From: Daphnia pulex
Lineage: Eukaryota > Arthropoda > Branchiopoda > Diplostraca > Daphniidae
NCBI RefSeq assembly: GCF_021134715.1
Contig: NC_060023.1
Coordinates: 2,294,001 to 2,358,000 of the forward strand
Length of the DNA: 64,000 nt
Direction: 5' to 3'
The notes under the pieces were generated by a model that worked only from the letters and a program-made list of their open reading frames with translations, searched no databases and was not told the DNA's origin. The translations under genes were made by a program, and so were the position numbers. This document shows, piece by piece, positions 47,107 through 58,485 of this stretch (positions are counted from its first letter, which is position 1; each line of letters begins with the position of its first letter).

Positions 47107-49045
47107 AATGTCGGAAGATCAACAGTCTCCTTCGCGTCGCTTCTTATTACGTAAGTCAATAACAACTTTAGCTTGGCAAAAGGATTAATAAGTTGTAACG
47201 GCCTTCATTTCCAGAATCCACTTGGGAATTTACCTAATGTGTCCATCAACAAAATCGGTCTGATTGAATCTCAATTGATTGTTATGCTGGCGGAAACCTT
47301 GAATTTCACGTAAGAAACTATGCTTTCTGTTCATATTCGTAAACGCAAGTTTAAAAAAATTTTCTAACAACAATTTAACAGGTACGAGGTGCACTCCAAA
47401 GGACGTTCTGCAAATTGGTTCACTTGACGAGAAAAAAGGAAACGGTTCTTGGACGGGAGTGATGGGTCAACTTGTGCGAAATGTACGTGCAGTATCGTTA
47501 AAAAATGCTCCTTTTAAAATTTTAGCCTACTACGATGACGTAATGTTTTTTTATTTTGTTTCAACCGATCTAACAGGAAGTGGACATATATGTCCCTTTC
47601 TTTTGGCCCTTGGTTTTATTCGCGATCGATGGCTGTAGACATGACCGGAACAGTGATTCTTGATGACATTTTCATTATGCTCCCGTACCCAAAGCAAAAT
47701 ACCGACGCCGCAGGCTATCTTTACGCTTTTTCTTTTTTGGTTTGTACTAATTCAATTTCCTGAATCTTTCAAAAAAATCTCTTTGACAAGCAATCAAAAT
47801 TACGACCCAATCGTGAAAACTGATCAATTAATTTGGCAGAATCGTATTATTATACCCTTACAGTCATACTATAACTGCCAACTTTAATTAAAATGAATTT
47901 TACTCAATACAGACTTGGGGCTTTACATTCGGATCATTTTCGCTCTCCACTCTGTTCATTTGGATTGTAGCGCACGTACAACAAAAAGGAGTGCAGAAAC
48001 TGGTTATAATAATGGTGTACGTTTTATAAGTATGTTTAGAACAAGGTACGTAATAAGACAAACGCAATTACGTCAAATTTTCACAGGACGATATCATCAC
48101 ATAATCTTTGCAGGACGATTTTTGAGATAATATTCGTTGGCTTCTCGGATAATTCAAGGCACATTGCTTCTTGTATTGTTGAGGATCACTTACGCCTTCA
48201 CAGGGATCGTCACTTCAATGATAACCACTCCCAAATACCAATTCGTTGTTCGATCCATAGAGGAAGTGGCGAACAACGAAGAAATCATGCCACTCATTAT
48301 CGAAGAATCGAGTACGCACGTTGCATTTGAGGTTAAAATGTTTTAAGATTTTCTATGACAATAATAAGTCTGAAATAAATGCCTTAATCATTTTATCAGG
48401 AGTCGACTGATTTCAATTTCAAAAAGATCTTCGAGCGTGTTAGAAGAAATCGGAAGTTACTCGTTCCGTCATCGAGTGAATTTATGGACATTTTACTGAG
48501 CGACCCTAGACATGTTTTTATCTTAATGTGGGTGTATAAAGTTTATCTTTATTCTAACACTAAATTTTGCTTTCATTCAAGTCTAATTTTCTACCAGACT
48601 CTGCAATAGAAAAAGATTTTAGGAAAACTAAAATTTGTCAGGCCACTATACTACCACATTATGTGAAGGAAAGAACGAATGGTTTGTTTCTTCAAAAGAA
48701 TAGTCAGTATACCCCAATAATCAATGGACAGTAAGAACAACTCTTCCGGCTTTATGTGACAAAGGATTAGGAAACAATTTCAGATGTTTACTTACTTTTG
48801 ATAGGTTGTTGCTGTTAAGACAGGCTGGTTTGTCCAACTATTTGGAGAGCACAGATACCTCGTTTGCTTCAAGATGTAACATCGACGAACGTAAAAAGAA
48901 GAACAAAAAGCGAGGCAATCTCTCGTCTCCTTTGACTCTGTACGATCTCAGAGGCATTTTCTTTGCTTTTGGATTTTCTTTACTTGTCTGTTTTGTCGTC
49001 TTTTTGTTCGAGCTGGGCTTTAACTTGTGTTGTCAGTTCAGTTAA
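47107..49045 (+). pseudogene. Ionotropic receptor pseudogene, copy B
   Basis: Exon equivalents 1-9 of the intact gene at 49,951 can be followed, with splice sites kept. Exon 2 (47,215-47,309) reads NPLGNLPNVSINKIGLIESQ. Exon 3 has a one-base frameshift before GNGSWTGVMGQLVRN. Exon 4 has another before MSLSFGPWFYSR. Exon 5 has a TAA and exon 6 has a TAA at the position of LRQY. The last exon keeps LLLLRQAGLSNYLESTD and LRGIFFAFGFSLLVCFVVFL (fourth membrane segment). It is more complete than copy A but independently broken. Confidence 0.8.
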
Positions 49046-49370
49046 CTTAGCCATGACAACACAGCGATGTTGTTATTACCTTAGTAGTGCTTAATTATGT
49101 ACCACGTAGGCCTATTCCTTTCCTGCTAATTTCAAAAATAAACTATGCTGTGAAGTCGCATATGATGGGTCGTTTGAACAATCTTTATTTTTTTTAAATC
49201 TTATTCGACAGAGAGTTGGGAGTTAGTTTTATATTATTCGGAGTTTAACGTGCATTAGTTAACAAAAATGATGATGATCTCTTATTACTTGCGCTAAAGA
49301 AAAGCGTATTATTAGTCTGCCGTCGATCGTCTCTATCGATTTGACTTCGTTTATCCGCAACTAATTTTAT

Positions 49371-49898
49371 CTATCTGCTTGCTATATATAAAACGGGCTG
49401 GAATATCAGAGGAAATAAATAACTCTTCGGAACAGAAATAAAATGAATCTTCGTGGGCGTTCTTTTTCCCCAGCTCGCTACATCATTTATTGATGCGAAG
49501 TTACTGATGGGCGATGTGTTGGCAATTCGCAATTCCAGTATACGGCGTATATTCTCAAGGCGATGGTTGCGAAACATAATTTCCGTCTCTTAATAATTTA
49601 ATGCGCTGTTTCGTGACTGTCCGTCGAGCGAATCGGGTCTGATTTGGGTTCCACAGAAATTGCATAGTAGAAAACTATCTACTTTTATAAGAAACGTTGA
49701 TGTGCGGGAACTATCTTGGTCCAAACAAAAGCCAAAAAGCGACAATCTTACATCGAAATCTCTGATGTATGACGATTCAGGAACGCCCTTTTTCCTGATG
49801 AGAATCTGCGAACCACATAAGCGTGCTAGCCCAATCGCTAATGGGAAAACGCCCTTTTTGAAAAAGAATTTCGTGAAATTCACTAGGTATTTATACAC
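49371..49898 (-). pseudogene. Unidentified open frame with one stop
   Basis: The minus strand is open for about 175 codons except one TAA at 49,590. It reads ..ICGSQILIRKKG-type text, VDSFLLCNFCGTQIRPDS, MFRNHRLENIRRILELRIA and SINDVASWGKRTPTKIHFIS. A C-x-x-C pair is visible. The diverged inverted copy at 32,840-33,180 shares the stop position and further decays. I do not recognise it. It overlaps the region upstream of the intact receptor on the opposite strand. Confidence 0.35.
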
Positions 49899-49950
49899 AC
49901 ACTGGACGATTGCGGTGACGATGGCTCATTTTTATCGTGGATCTCACAAG

Positions 49951-51937
49951 ATGCGGTCGATTCGATTTTGGCTGATAGTTTCTGCAATTTCTTTGATCGA
50001 CTCGTACCGATGCCAAAAAATAAATAGCCACCTTCGCGTCGCTTCTTTTTACGTAAGTATACCAGTTCCTATACTTATATAGTAATCTGCTGCAATAGTT
50101 AATAGGATTCACTCTTTGATCTTATCCAGAATCCGCTTGGTAATTTGCCTAACGAGACCATCAACAAAATGGGAATGATTGAATCTCAACTGATTGCTTT
50201 AATTTCTCAAAACTTGAATTTCACGTGAGAAATCAATCTTTATCATTATTTAAACTCTTACGTTGTTTTTTACATCTATTTCGTTTACTGGTCTCTTGAT
50301 ATTTCTACAGTTACGAGATTATAGTGCCAACAGACGTTTTGGAATTGGGTTCTCCCGACGAGAAGAAAAAGAACGGCTCTTGGACGGGAGTATTCGGACA
50401 ACTCGTCCGCGATGTAGGATTTATTTAAATTGTCTTTAAATTTTTTGTCAATTACCGCGGTATAATAGTACTAAAGAGAAATTAAATTTCATCCACCGAG
50501 AACACCAGGAAGTGGACCTGTCGATTTCCTTTGGCCCACTGTTCTACTCGAGATATAGCACTGTGGACGTGACTGTCTCGATAATCCTTGATGACATATC
50601 GATAATGGTTCCGTACCCGAAAGCTATTAATAGCGCTGGATCTTATCTGACTGGCGCTTTCTCTCCAATGGTAAATTTTTACAAAGTTCCCTTATTAGAC
50701 TCCATTAAATCAACTGTAGTTGCCATGCATCTCCTAGCAAATGATAAATAATTCAATTATTTATCACAGACACAAGTATTCCTATACGGATCATTTGGTC
50801 TTGTACCAATAGCCCTTTGGATTGTAGCGCTCATTACAAAAAAAGGAGAACGAGATCTAGGAGTTATATTTGTGTTTATCGCAGCAGTTGCGCTAGGACA
50901 AGGTAATAGGCCTACTACTGTAGTGTTAAATTATTCACTTCAAGTTGCCGATCATTCTGCTGTATAACATTTTTTTTTTTCAGGAGGATATCTGAGACAA
51001 TATGGACATTATTCTTTCGCGATTCGATTGATCCATGGATCCTGGCTTATTGCTTTACTTGTGATTACTTACGCTTTTAGTGGACAATTAATATCGATTA
51101 TAACAACACCGAAATTTGACTTTATTGTCCGTTCCATCGAAGACGTGGCAACCAACGAAGACATACAACCACTTATAGTCAACGAGTCCAGCACTCAAGC
51201 CGAATTCGAAGTTTGAAAATTATATTTCACCTTTCGTTCACGATTTTCGACTTATATAATTCTTTGTTCAATTCTGATGCAGGATTCGTCCAATCCAATT
51301 TTCCAAGCAATCTTCAATCGCGTCAAGGAAAACCCGAATAAGCTCCTCGTTCCATCGTCAAGTGAATTTGTGGAACTGTTACTTACTGAACCCAATCAAG
51401 TTTTGATCATGGTACAAAATTACGAATGTAAAATAAATTATTCTTATCTATATAGCGCTATTATTATTTTGTTACCTGATTTAGTCTCGCATGCTAGCGG
51501 ATTCTGAAATTCAAGAAGATTACAGGAAAAACAAAGTCTGCCGTGCCACGTTGCTGCCGAAAGTGGTGAAAAGCACAACGAATAGTTTGTATCTGCGAAA
51601 GAATAGCCAGTACACTTTGGCCATGAACAGGGAGTACGTTTGATCTACTCTTATATTGGGTAATCTAATCAACTCAAAATTGGATTGCAACCCCAGGTTA
51701 CTGTTCCTTAGACAAGCTGGTCTGTCGGAATATTTGGATGGCGCTTTCGGTCAATATTCGTCGAGATGTTACATCGACCAAAAAAGCATGACTGGTGGCA
51801 GTAAGCAGAACGGTCCGTCATCTCCGTTGAGCCTTTACAATCTCCGAGGTGTTTTCTATACCATCGGCTATTTGCTTCTCATCTGTTTTGCCGTATTCGT
51901 CTGCGAGTTGATGTGGCATTGCTACCGCCAAATGTAA
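49951..51937 (+). CDS. Ionotropic receptor (iGluR-related), 9 exons
   Basis: Join 49951-50052, 50130-50224, 50311-50413, 50509-50670, 50770-50902, 50984-51210, 51283-51411, 51485-51633, 51697-51937; the frame is continuous for 446 aa. It is a ligand-gated cation channel of the IR type, without an amino-terminal domain. MRSIRFWLIVSAISLIDSYR is a signal peptide; an in-frame ATG ten codons earlier (49,921) is possible but would bury it. The S1 half carries GSWTGVFGQLVRDEVDLSIS. M1 (about 157-176) is VFLYGSFGLVPIALWIVAL and M3 (about 213-232) contains LLVITYAFSGQLISIITTP, the IR counterpart of the SYTANLAAF gate. S2 follows and M4 (about 417-440) is YTIGYLLLICFAVFVCEL. All introns are 60-105 bases with GT..AG ends. 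Likely chemosensory; the ligand is unknown. Copies A and B are its dead paralogues. Confidence 0.85.
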
Positions 51938-52135
51938 CCCCAGCACCACCAACTTATTTAATCTTCACGAAAATATCAATCGCACATTTTATTGGTATAT
52001 AGCTGCATAATATTATATCCCATTCCAGTTGTGTATTATTCCATCAATTATTCACGGAGGAGACAAGATAACTGGGAGTAATACTAGTCAATTTTATAAT
52101 ACTGAATCGACCATCTTCATTTTATATTCTGAAAT

Positions 52136-53273
52136 TCACGCGCACACGACAAGGCCTGGTGGCACGCAGATTAAAACGCCAGTAATTTGACTCGAAACTG
52201 AAGTAACCGGGTTGATAGCTTTCGTGACGACATACGTCTCCATTGCGATAACCGTCACCGTCGAGGTCGACGGTACTCGATTAAACATGGCCCTGTCTTT
52301 TCTCGTCAATAATTCCGGCAGGTCGTAATCATTCAATTCCGATCTGCCGTCTATTAGATCCTCGTACTTGGACGACTCAATTTCACGAACGGCAGATCGC
52401 AGAGGATCGCTAATCAAAACTGTTGGTTCCACCAGGCTAAATTGAATTAAAATTTAGTTAATTTGAATCAATAAGTTTGTAGATGTGATTTTATACTTTT
52501 CCTGGTTGATGGTAGTTGGAAAAACGTCAGAATTTTCCAGGAGATCGTCTTCCAGATCGACAAAGCGTCTGGTCCGGTTGTAAATCGGGCAAACGGTTGG
52601 GTTGGTCGTATTTAAAAACAAATTGGACGGTATGCAGATTTTAGTGGTGGTGACGCTGCTGACGTCTGTCACCGTCATCCTGATGGTTTGTCGGGCGAAG
52701 ATGATGGGGCGCGTCAGAGCCGACGACGACGGTTTCATCTGATTGTTGAGGTTCATGCTGAGCAATTCCAGCGGATTAAATGGGCGGAGAGCGTGGACAG
52801 TGTGAGCTTCGTTGTCCAACAAGAAAAATTTGTGATTCCAAGCCGGAATGCGTTGCTTAGAAAACGAAACTTTTGGCTCGGCCATGCGATCAGCTGATTG
52901 ATCTTCGTAATTTTTATTCACCGATGCGGAGCGTTGCTGTCCCTGTAAATTTAAATACGTTATAATATAACAGAAATGATAAAAATTCAAATTTGTGTAC
53001 AACCGAAAAGTATCCTGGATTTTTCCTGATGTAATCATCGTCTGGCATAGTCGGAATAACAGGATCGGGGACAGGAACCGGTGTGCTAAAATATTCCGAG
53101 AAAACATATTGCACCCAATTGTTTATTTGGCTAGGATATAGAAAAAGGTCTCTATTAATAGGTGATGATGCCAGCTGCCAGGGCGACTTTAAAACAACCG
53201 GTGAGTACGGTTGCTGGTAAAAACGATCGCCGACGACGAAAGTTGCTAAGAGAATCAAAGCGAATATTTTCAT
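52136..53273 (-). CDS. Secreted protein of unknown function, 338 aa
   Basis: Exons 53004-53273, 52497-52942 and 52136-52436 (minus) join in frame. The signal peptide MKIFALILLATFVVG is followed by a Tyr/Pro-rich segment (FYQQPYSPVVLKSPWQL, PVPVPDPVIPTMPDDDYIRK). Two Thr/Val/Ser-rich hydrophobic blocks each lead to a cysteine pair: IRMTVTDVSSVTTTKICIPS..TVCP and STSTVTVIAMETYVVTKAIN..ICVPPGLVVC. A dibasic acidic stretch (RTRRFVDLEDDLLE) lies between them. The gene 0.5 kb downstream (53,816-54,857) has the same layout and intron phases. No known domain is recognised. It could be an extracellular matrix or gland product. Exon structure is well supported; function is unknown. Confidence 0.8.
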
Positions 53274-53325
53274 CTCGAAATATTTCAGAGCAGCAACAAT
53301 TATACAAATCAAGCGGCAACGAGAC

Positions 53326-53367
53326 AACTGACGAATGTTTGTTGACGCGGAACAAGGCCCTTATATA
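53326..53367 (-). promoter_or_regulatory. Core promoter: TATA box and TCAGT initiator
   Basis: On the minus strand TATATAAG (53,360-53,367) is followed 36-38 bases later by TCAGTT (53,326-53,331), the arthropod initiator. The ATG at 53,273 would give a leader of about 55 bases. Confidence 0.6.
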
Positions 53368-53815
53368 ATATTCTCTTGTGGATTTTGACTTCTCAGTCTC
53401 TCCCAGAGTTCCTTCACTCTGCGGGAAAATAATAATCTTTCGCATTTAATTCGCTTCCTCCCTCTCACAGAAATTAACGTTCGAAATCTAAAGACCGAAT
53501 CCAACGATGTCGACAAAACCACCCACCGTGCGTTTTTTAAGAACGAATTTTTCAGTTGAACGATTTCCGTTTTCCTGAAAATTCACGACGAGCGTGACTC
53601 GGGAATTTTTCTTTTAACGATTTAACTGCTCCTTACATTTATTTATTTAAAAAAACGACTAGTATAAGGAACTGTATAATGATTTTCTGAATGCCTGCGT
53701 GTAATATTGCACTATAAATAGCCATAAGCGAGTACACAGTGTAGAGAAATTGCATCGAAAGCGGCGGGAATGCAATTTTGAAATTTTAAAATCATTGAAA
53801 ATGTTGGAAAACCTT

Positions 53816-54857
53816 TTAACACACAACAAAACCGATTGGAAGGCAAGTAACCTTGCCATTATCGACAGCGGCGACCAAGCTGATCGTTTTCTTGACGACT
53901 GTCGACGAGTAAACGTAACTGGTCGTTGTCGTCGTGAATGTCACGGTCAAGGCTCGATTCTGGCGCTGCAATAACAGCTGGGCGTTGCCATCGACGTCTT
54001 CCTTGGAAGAGATTATCCGCTGCTGGAAATCATCAGCTTGGCGCCGTTCTCTATCGACACTGGCCGTTGGAATCGCCGTCGGCTCAACGCTGAACGAAAT
54101 TTAAAAATTAATTTTGGACTTTTACATTTTAATTATTATAGAAACAAACTGTTGAATAGGAGTCGGAGAAAGTTGAGACTGGAGGATGAAAGAATTCGAT
54201 TCATCGTCGCTGATTTCGTCGACAATGTGACGTCTACGTCTGGCACACGGGATATTGGCCGCTCCGGGCGCAAACTGTGCGGCCGGAATGCACGTACTAA
54301 TCACGGCCATCAGCAAGGTGGACGGGACAGTGACGGTTACCAGTGTCGAGCTTTGCATAAAGTTGCCGAACCAGCCGTTGTTGGTGTTGCTATTGAAAGG
54401 GTTCAAGGCGCCGAAGAAAAATCTCTGCTGCTGCTGCGACGGATGCAACTGAGCCAAATTGAAACTATTCGGACGGAATAAGCGATTGGCCGCACGACTC
54501 TGAGTCGATTCCAACGGTTTAGTCGACTCTTGGCTATTTTTGGTAGCCTCTTCTTCCGGCTGGAACGTCTGCCCAGGTTCCTCCCAGTCCTGGATATTTA
54601 ATGCCATAAAAGTTAACGATGCGTATCTCAATAAAAATTTTAACAGATAATAAAAGTAAGACCATGGATGGCGATGGATCGGAAGAGTCTAGTCCAGCGT
54701 CATCTAAGAAATAAGGATTCTGCCACTGGTAGAAAGCCCTAGGCGAATAATAGTAAGACATGGGCATCACCAATGGCCATGGCAGTCGCTTGGTTTGTCG
54801 CTGCTGAGCGCAGGAAGCGAAAAGAAACACCGACAGGAAAACCAGCGCCAATTTCAT
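53816..54857 (-). CDS. Secreted protein of unknown function, 302 aa
   Basis: Exons 54663-54857, 54150-54589 and 53816-54089 (minus) join in frame with the same intron phases (0 and 2) as the neighbour at 52,136. The signal peptide is MKLALVFLSVFLFASCA. A Tyr/Pro-rich N-terminus (MPMSYYYSPRAFYQWQNPYF) leads to an acidic/Gln-rich part. The first Thr/Val block STLVTVTVPSTLLMAVISTC is followed by IPCARRRRHIVDEISDDE, a polybasic likely cleavage site, and the second block is LTVTFTTTTTSYVYSSTVVK.. ending TCLPIGFVVC. Paralogous to the 338 aa gene. The donor of intron 2 (gtttgt) was chosen because it preserves the phase; another donor four bases away breaks the frame. Confidence 0.8.
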
Positions 54858-54975
54858 CTGTGAATCAAATTTACATATTGCAATTAACATTTTGGGTGGT
54901 CGAACACTTGTTGTACACACATAAACCAGTCTACCTTATCTTTTTGATCAGATGTAATAATGATTTTCGTATTAC
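54858..54975 (-). other. 5' UTR intron of the 302 aa gene
   Basis: A donor (gtaata, at 54,975 on the minus strand) and an acceptor (ttcacag) that ends exactly before the ATG at 54,857 frame a 118-base intron, so the start codon would be the first base of exon 2. This is a prediction from splice signals. Confidence 0.5.
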
Positions 54976-55009
54976 CTTGTAAATACTGCGGGAGTGAAGA
55001 TACTACTTG

Positions 55010-55048
55010 TGAGTGGTCATTCCAGTGGTTAACGACTGGACTTTTATA
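55010..55048 (-). promoter_or_regulatory. Core promoter: TATAAAAG plus initiator
   Basis: TATAAAAG (55,041-55,048, minus strand) lies 38 bases before a TCACA initiator-like site (about 55,008-55,012). The spacing equals that of the paralogue's promoter. Confidence 0.55.
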
Positions 55049-55049
55049 C

Positions 55050-56090
55050 CGTAGGTCTACGTCTGTACTCTAGCTCTCGTCTACCTGGACGAGTGCGGTG
55101 TGTAGTTACAGGTACACAGAGGTCACGCGGAACAGATTCCCCCTCGTCCGGAAATTGCGTGATCTCATCACTAACCGTCGAATCAGTCACAGAACATTGT
55201 GGCGCTGGAATGTTTTTTGTTTTTTCGGAAGCATTTGAACTTGAAGCGAAAGAAAAGTGATGGTCGTGACTGGTCAATCGATACGCCTCTCGTTTCACGC
55301 CGCACAGCACCACAATGGACTTCCTATTGTCGTTATAACAAACACATTCTAACAACACTTTACCATTTTAGTCAATTTACATAAATATTAGTTAATGTAT
55401 TCAAACGGTTGATAGAATGATTATGACATAACTCGAATAAACAGCAATGAAGACTTTTGATTATTAAAAAAAAATGAATTGTGATTCATCATCCGAAATT
55501 ATAGAAGGCTGGTATATACGTCAACTCCAATCAAAGAAATGCAAATCATAAATAAACAGCCTACGCCGGATTTACATATTCATTTATTACCATCGGTCAG
55601 GCAAGAAAAGTATTATCGTCCCCCGCCCCCCCCCCCCCCGCTGCTTTCGTGACTGGAAGAGATAATAATCGAATGTTATGTTTATAACATCTTATCTACC
55701 ACCACTATATATAATATGGCCAGAATATCAGAATCATATCGTTCGGTCGCGCTAATGGACGTTTATACTTGGGTACGTCAGCTCCCAAACAGCAGTGTAG
55801 AAGCCAAGGCCTTGTATTCTTTGAACGATATTTTACATCTGATGGAAGAAAACACTAAGGATTTATTTCGGGACTCGGGTTTTTAATTTTTGCGGGTTTA
55901 CCTTGCGCGCGTCATGTCGTGAAGTGAGTACACTTTGATAACAATCACGTGCAATTTGGTTAAGCCGTTTCCGCGCTTTTGTTTTATCTTTCCGAATTCA
56001 ACCACAGTCGAGTTTCGAAATTGGGGGTAATCCCATTTGTCATTTGAATAACTCCTTATACGGTCATCGGTTCGCTCCGTCACGCATATT
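55050..56090. other. Intergenic region
   Basis: No supported gene. A long C-run lies near 55,620-55,640. Bases 55,558-56,180 are repeated at 57,140-57,760 as part of the duplication that made the DUF4789-like pair. Confidence 0.5.
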
Positions 56091-56187
56091 AGACTCAGTT
56101 TTAAAAAAAGGGATAAAATGATACGATTTTCCGATAACATTTCAATCTTAAAATATTCTTAGAAAGGAACAGAAGTCCAGCATCGTC

Positions 56188-56947
56188 ATGCAGTATTCTG
56201 CTTCTAATCGTATTTTCTTGATAGTATTAGTTGCATTTAATTTTCTTTCCGATGGAGTTTTCTGCTGCGCGCCAAATCCTCGGCCGAATTCCCGTCAAAT
56301 ACAAATCCCCGTCAAATCCCCGGAGATTATTACGCCGAAAAAAAATTATAAAACATATTTCAATGGACAATATCTTCCTATTGGCAGTTCCGATAGTTGT
56401 CCAAGAAACATGGAACTCTTTGACGGACCGAACAACCAAGGATTTTGTGACTGCCTGGACATTGCTAATAATCCAGCATTTTATTCAGATAAAACTGGCG
56501 AATGTTTTTTTCACAACACTCGGGTGAGTTGCGATCAGCGATTATAGTTATTTATTTTGATTGATGCTGATTGGAATAAATTTGAAACAAAACGTTTTTA
56601 TTGTTGCTCAACAGGGTCCCTGTTCCGATGGTGAATGGTTTGTACTGAAAAATGGTGATCCAGTATGCGAACCCGTTCCGGAAGGATGTCCAGCTAACGG
56701 AAGATACTTCTACGGAACTCCGGACGAAACGATGGCCAAACGGTGTTTGAAATTATGGGAAGAAGGACCGCCTTGTCTACCTAATAACTATTTGCAACTT
56801 AGAGAAGGCCCAGAGTTAAAAATAGTTTGCGAGCCTCTCCTAGAGGGTTTCGGTACTCCATTATCTGCTGGAATGATGAGTGCGTGCCGGCCGGGCACTC
56901 TACGTAATCGCTCTGGTCATTGTTCTGGTAGACCATTCTATGGTTAG
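56188..56947 (+). CDS. DUF4789-like secreted protein, 222 aa
   Basis: Exons 56188-56523 and 56615-56947 join in frame. MQYSASNRIFLIVLVAFNFL followed by SDGVFCC is a signal peptide. Cysteine spacing and phrases DSCPRNMELFDGPNNQGFCD, DKTGECFFHNTRGPCSDGEW, CPANGRYFYGTPDETMAKRC and CRPGTLRNRSGHCSGRPF match the DUF4789 pattern of arthropod secreted proteins (C..GxCxC, then QGPC-x-x-GxW and a C-terminal GxCR-x-G). The single intron falls exactly before GPC. A TCAGTT initiator lies at 56,093-56,098 with TTATAC about 35 bases upstream. Its function is unknown. The paralogue starts 1,580 bases downstream. Confidence 0.8.
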
Positions 56948-57767
56948 ATCTTTAACTGAAACACAGAAAGACTAGCTGTTGGATAATCGAATGTGAGTTA
57001 AAGCTATTGTTGGATCGGCAACCAGCATATACTATTTCTTCCTTTGAAATATAGTACATACCGGTATTTAACTGGTGGTGTGTTGAATAAACAATTGATG
57101 CCGTGGATTTCTCTGGTCATTTAATTCTAAATCACATAACAGCCTACGCCGGATTTTTAAAATACATTTCATTACCATCGGTCAGGCAAGATAAGTATTA
57201 AACAATTAACGTTTTATCCTTTTTTTTTTATCCCATCACTTCTTTCGTGACTGGAAGAGATTTTTGTCGAATTTTAAATTTGGGCCCAAGATGATTCAGC
57301 GCCCAAACAGTGTAGGGAAAGAGAAACCGCACGACCTTGTTTTTTAACCGGCAAATTATATATCTGAAAGAATAAAATACAAATGATTTATTTCCGTACT
57401 CTGTTGATCTTTGCGGTAGCTCCCGTTTCCCTTACTATACGCGGACGTCGCCCATGTCGAGTGAGTGCAATCGTTTCGAGGAATGTAAATATTGGGAGTA
57501 TAATAATCATGCAAGTGCAATTTGATTAAGCAATTTCCGCACTTTTGTATTGGTTAAATAAATCTAACTGAATTTAAGTGGTTTACCACCGTTATCTGGG
57601 TTTCGAAATTTATACTGATACGGAACCCGTTCGGCATTCTGATAACTATTTTCATATGCGGTTATCAAGTCATCCTGTCACGCCTTTAGACTCAGCTTCA
57701 AAATGGGATAAAATGATACGAGATTAAGATAGCATTTCAATGTTAGAAACACAAGTCAGTTATTGCC
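56948..57767. other. Spacer between the duplicated genes
   Basis: Contains an AATAAA at about 57,085 for the upstream gene. From 57,140 it holds the duplicated 5' flank, including 'cattaccatcggtcaggcaa' (also at 55,586) and an initiator-like ACTCAGC near 57,690. Confidence 0.55.
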
Positions 57768-58485
57768 ATGCAGTCTGATTTTTCCAAGTGCATTTTGTTG
57801 CTGATTTTCTTGACATTAACCATGGTTGCCTTTATTTTAATTTTCAACGAAATAGTTGGGGGTGTGAACATTTCACTCAACAAATACTCAACGCCGTGTG
57901 ACTCCCACGAAACATTTTTCGAAGAACGGTGTCTTCGCATTGGCAGTGTCGATAGTTGTCCAAGAAACATGGCACTTTTTGACGGACCCAACAACCGAGG
58001 ATTTTGTGACTGCTGGGTCCTTGATGATAAGCCAGCATTTTATTCAAACGAAACTGGCGACTGTTCGTTGCACAACACTCAGGTGAGTTGTATCATCACC
58101 GGTTGCATAGTTGTTTATTTTTGATTGATTGGAAATTGAAACGAAATATCCATAGGGTCCCTGCTCCCATGGTGAATGGTTTGTACTGAAAAATGGTACT
58201 CCCGAATGTCAACCCGTTCCAGAAGGATGTCCAGCTAACGGAAGATATTTCTACGGAACTCCAAACGAAACGATGGCCAATCAGTGTTGGGAGTTATTGA
58301 CACAAGGACCTTGTCGCAAAGGTCAAGTTTTAAAAATCAAAGAAGGCCTAGACTTAGAGATAGTTTGCGATTATCGCCACGATGATTCCAAGAATGCTGT
58401 ATCCGCTGGAATGCTGGGCAAATGCCGACCGGGTACTCTACGTGCACGTTCCGGACATTGTTCTGGTGTATTCCGCGTCGGTTAG
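57768..58485 (+). CDS. DUF4789-like secreted protein, 214 aa
   Basis: Exons 57768-58082 and 58156-58485 join in frame; the intron position is identical to its upstream paralogue. The N-terminal hydrophobic run LLLIFLTLTMVAFILIF follows MQSDFSKCI and serves as a signal peptide or anchor. The cysteine framework is kept: DSCPRNMALFDGPNNRGFCD, CSLHNTQGPCSHGEW, CPANGRYFYGTPNETMANQC, CRPGTLRARSGHCSG. The middle is shorter (QGPCRKGQVLKIKEGLDLEI). An AATAAA lies at 58,590. The pair is a recent tandem duplication that has already diverged, most in the N-terminus. Confidence 0.8.

Noticed and set aside
49660..49950. Upstream extension of the receptor's first exon
   Set aside because: The frame stays open upstream but overlaps a repeat shared with copy A on the other strand; the signal peptide fits a start at 49,951.
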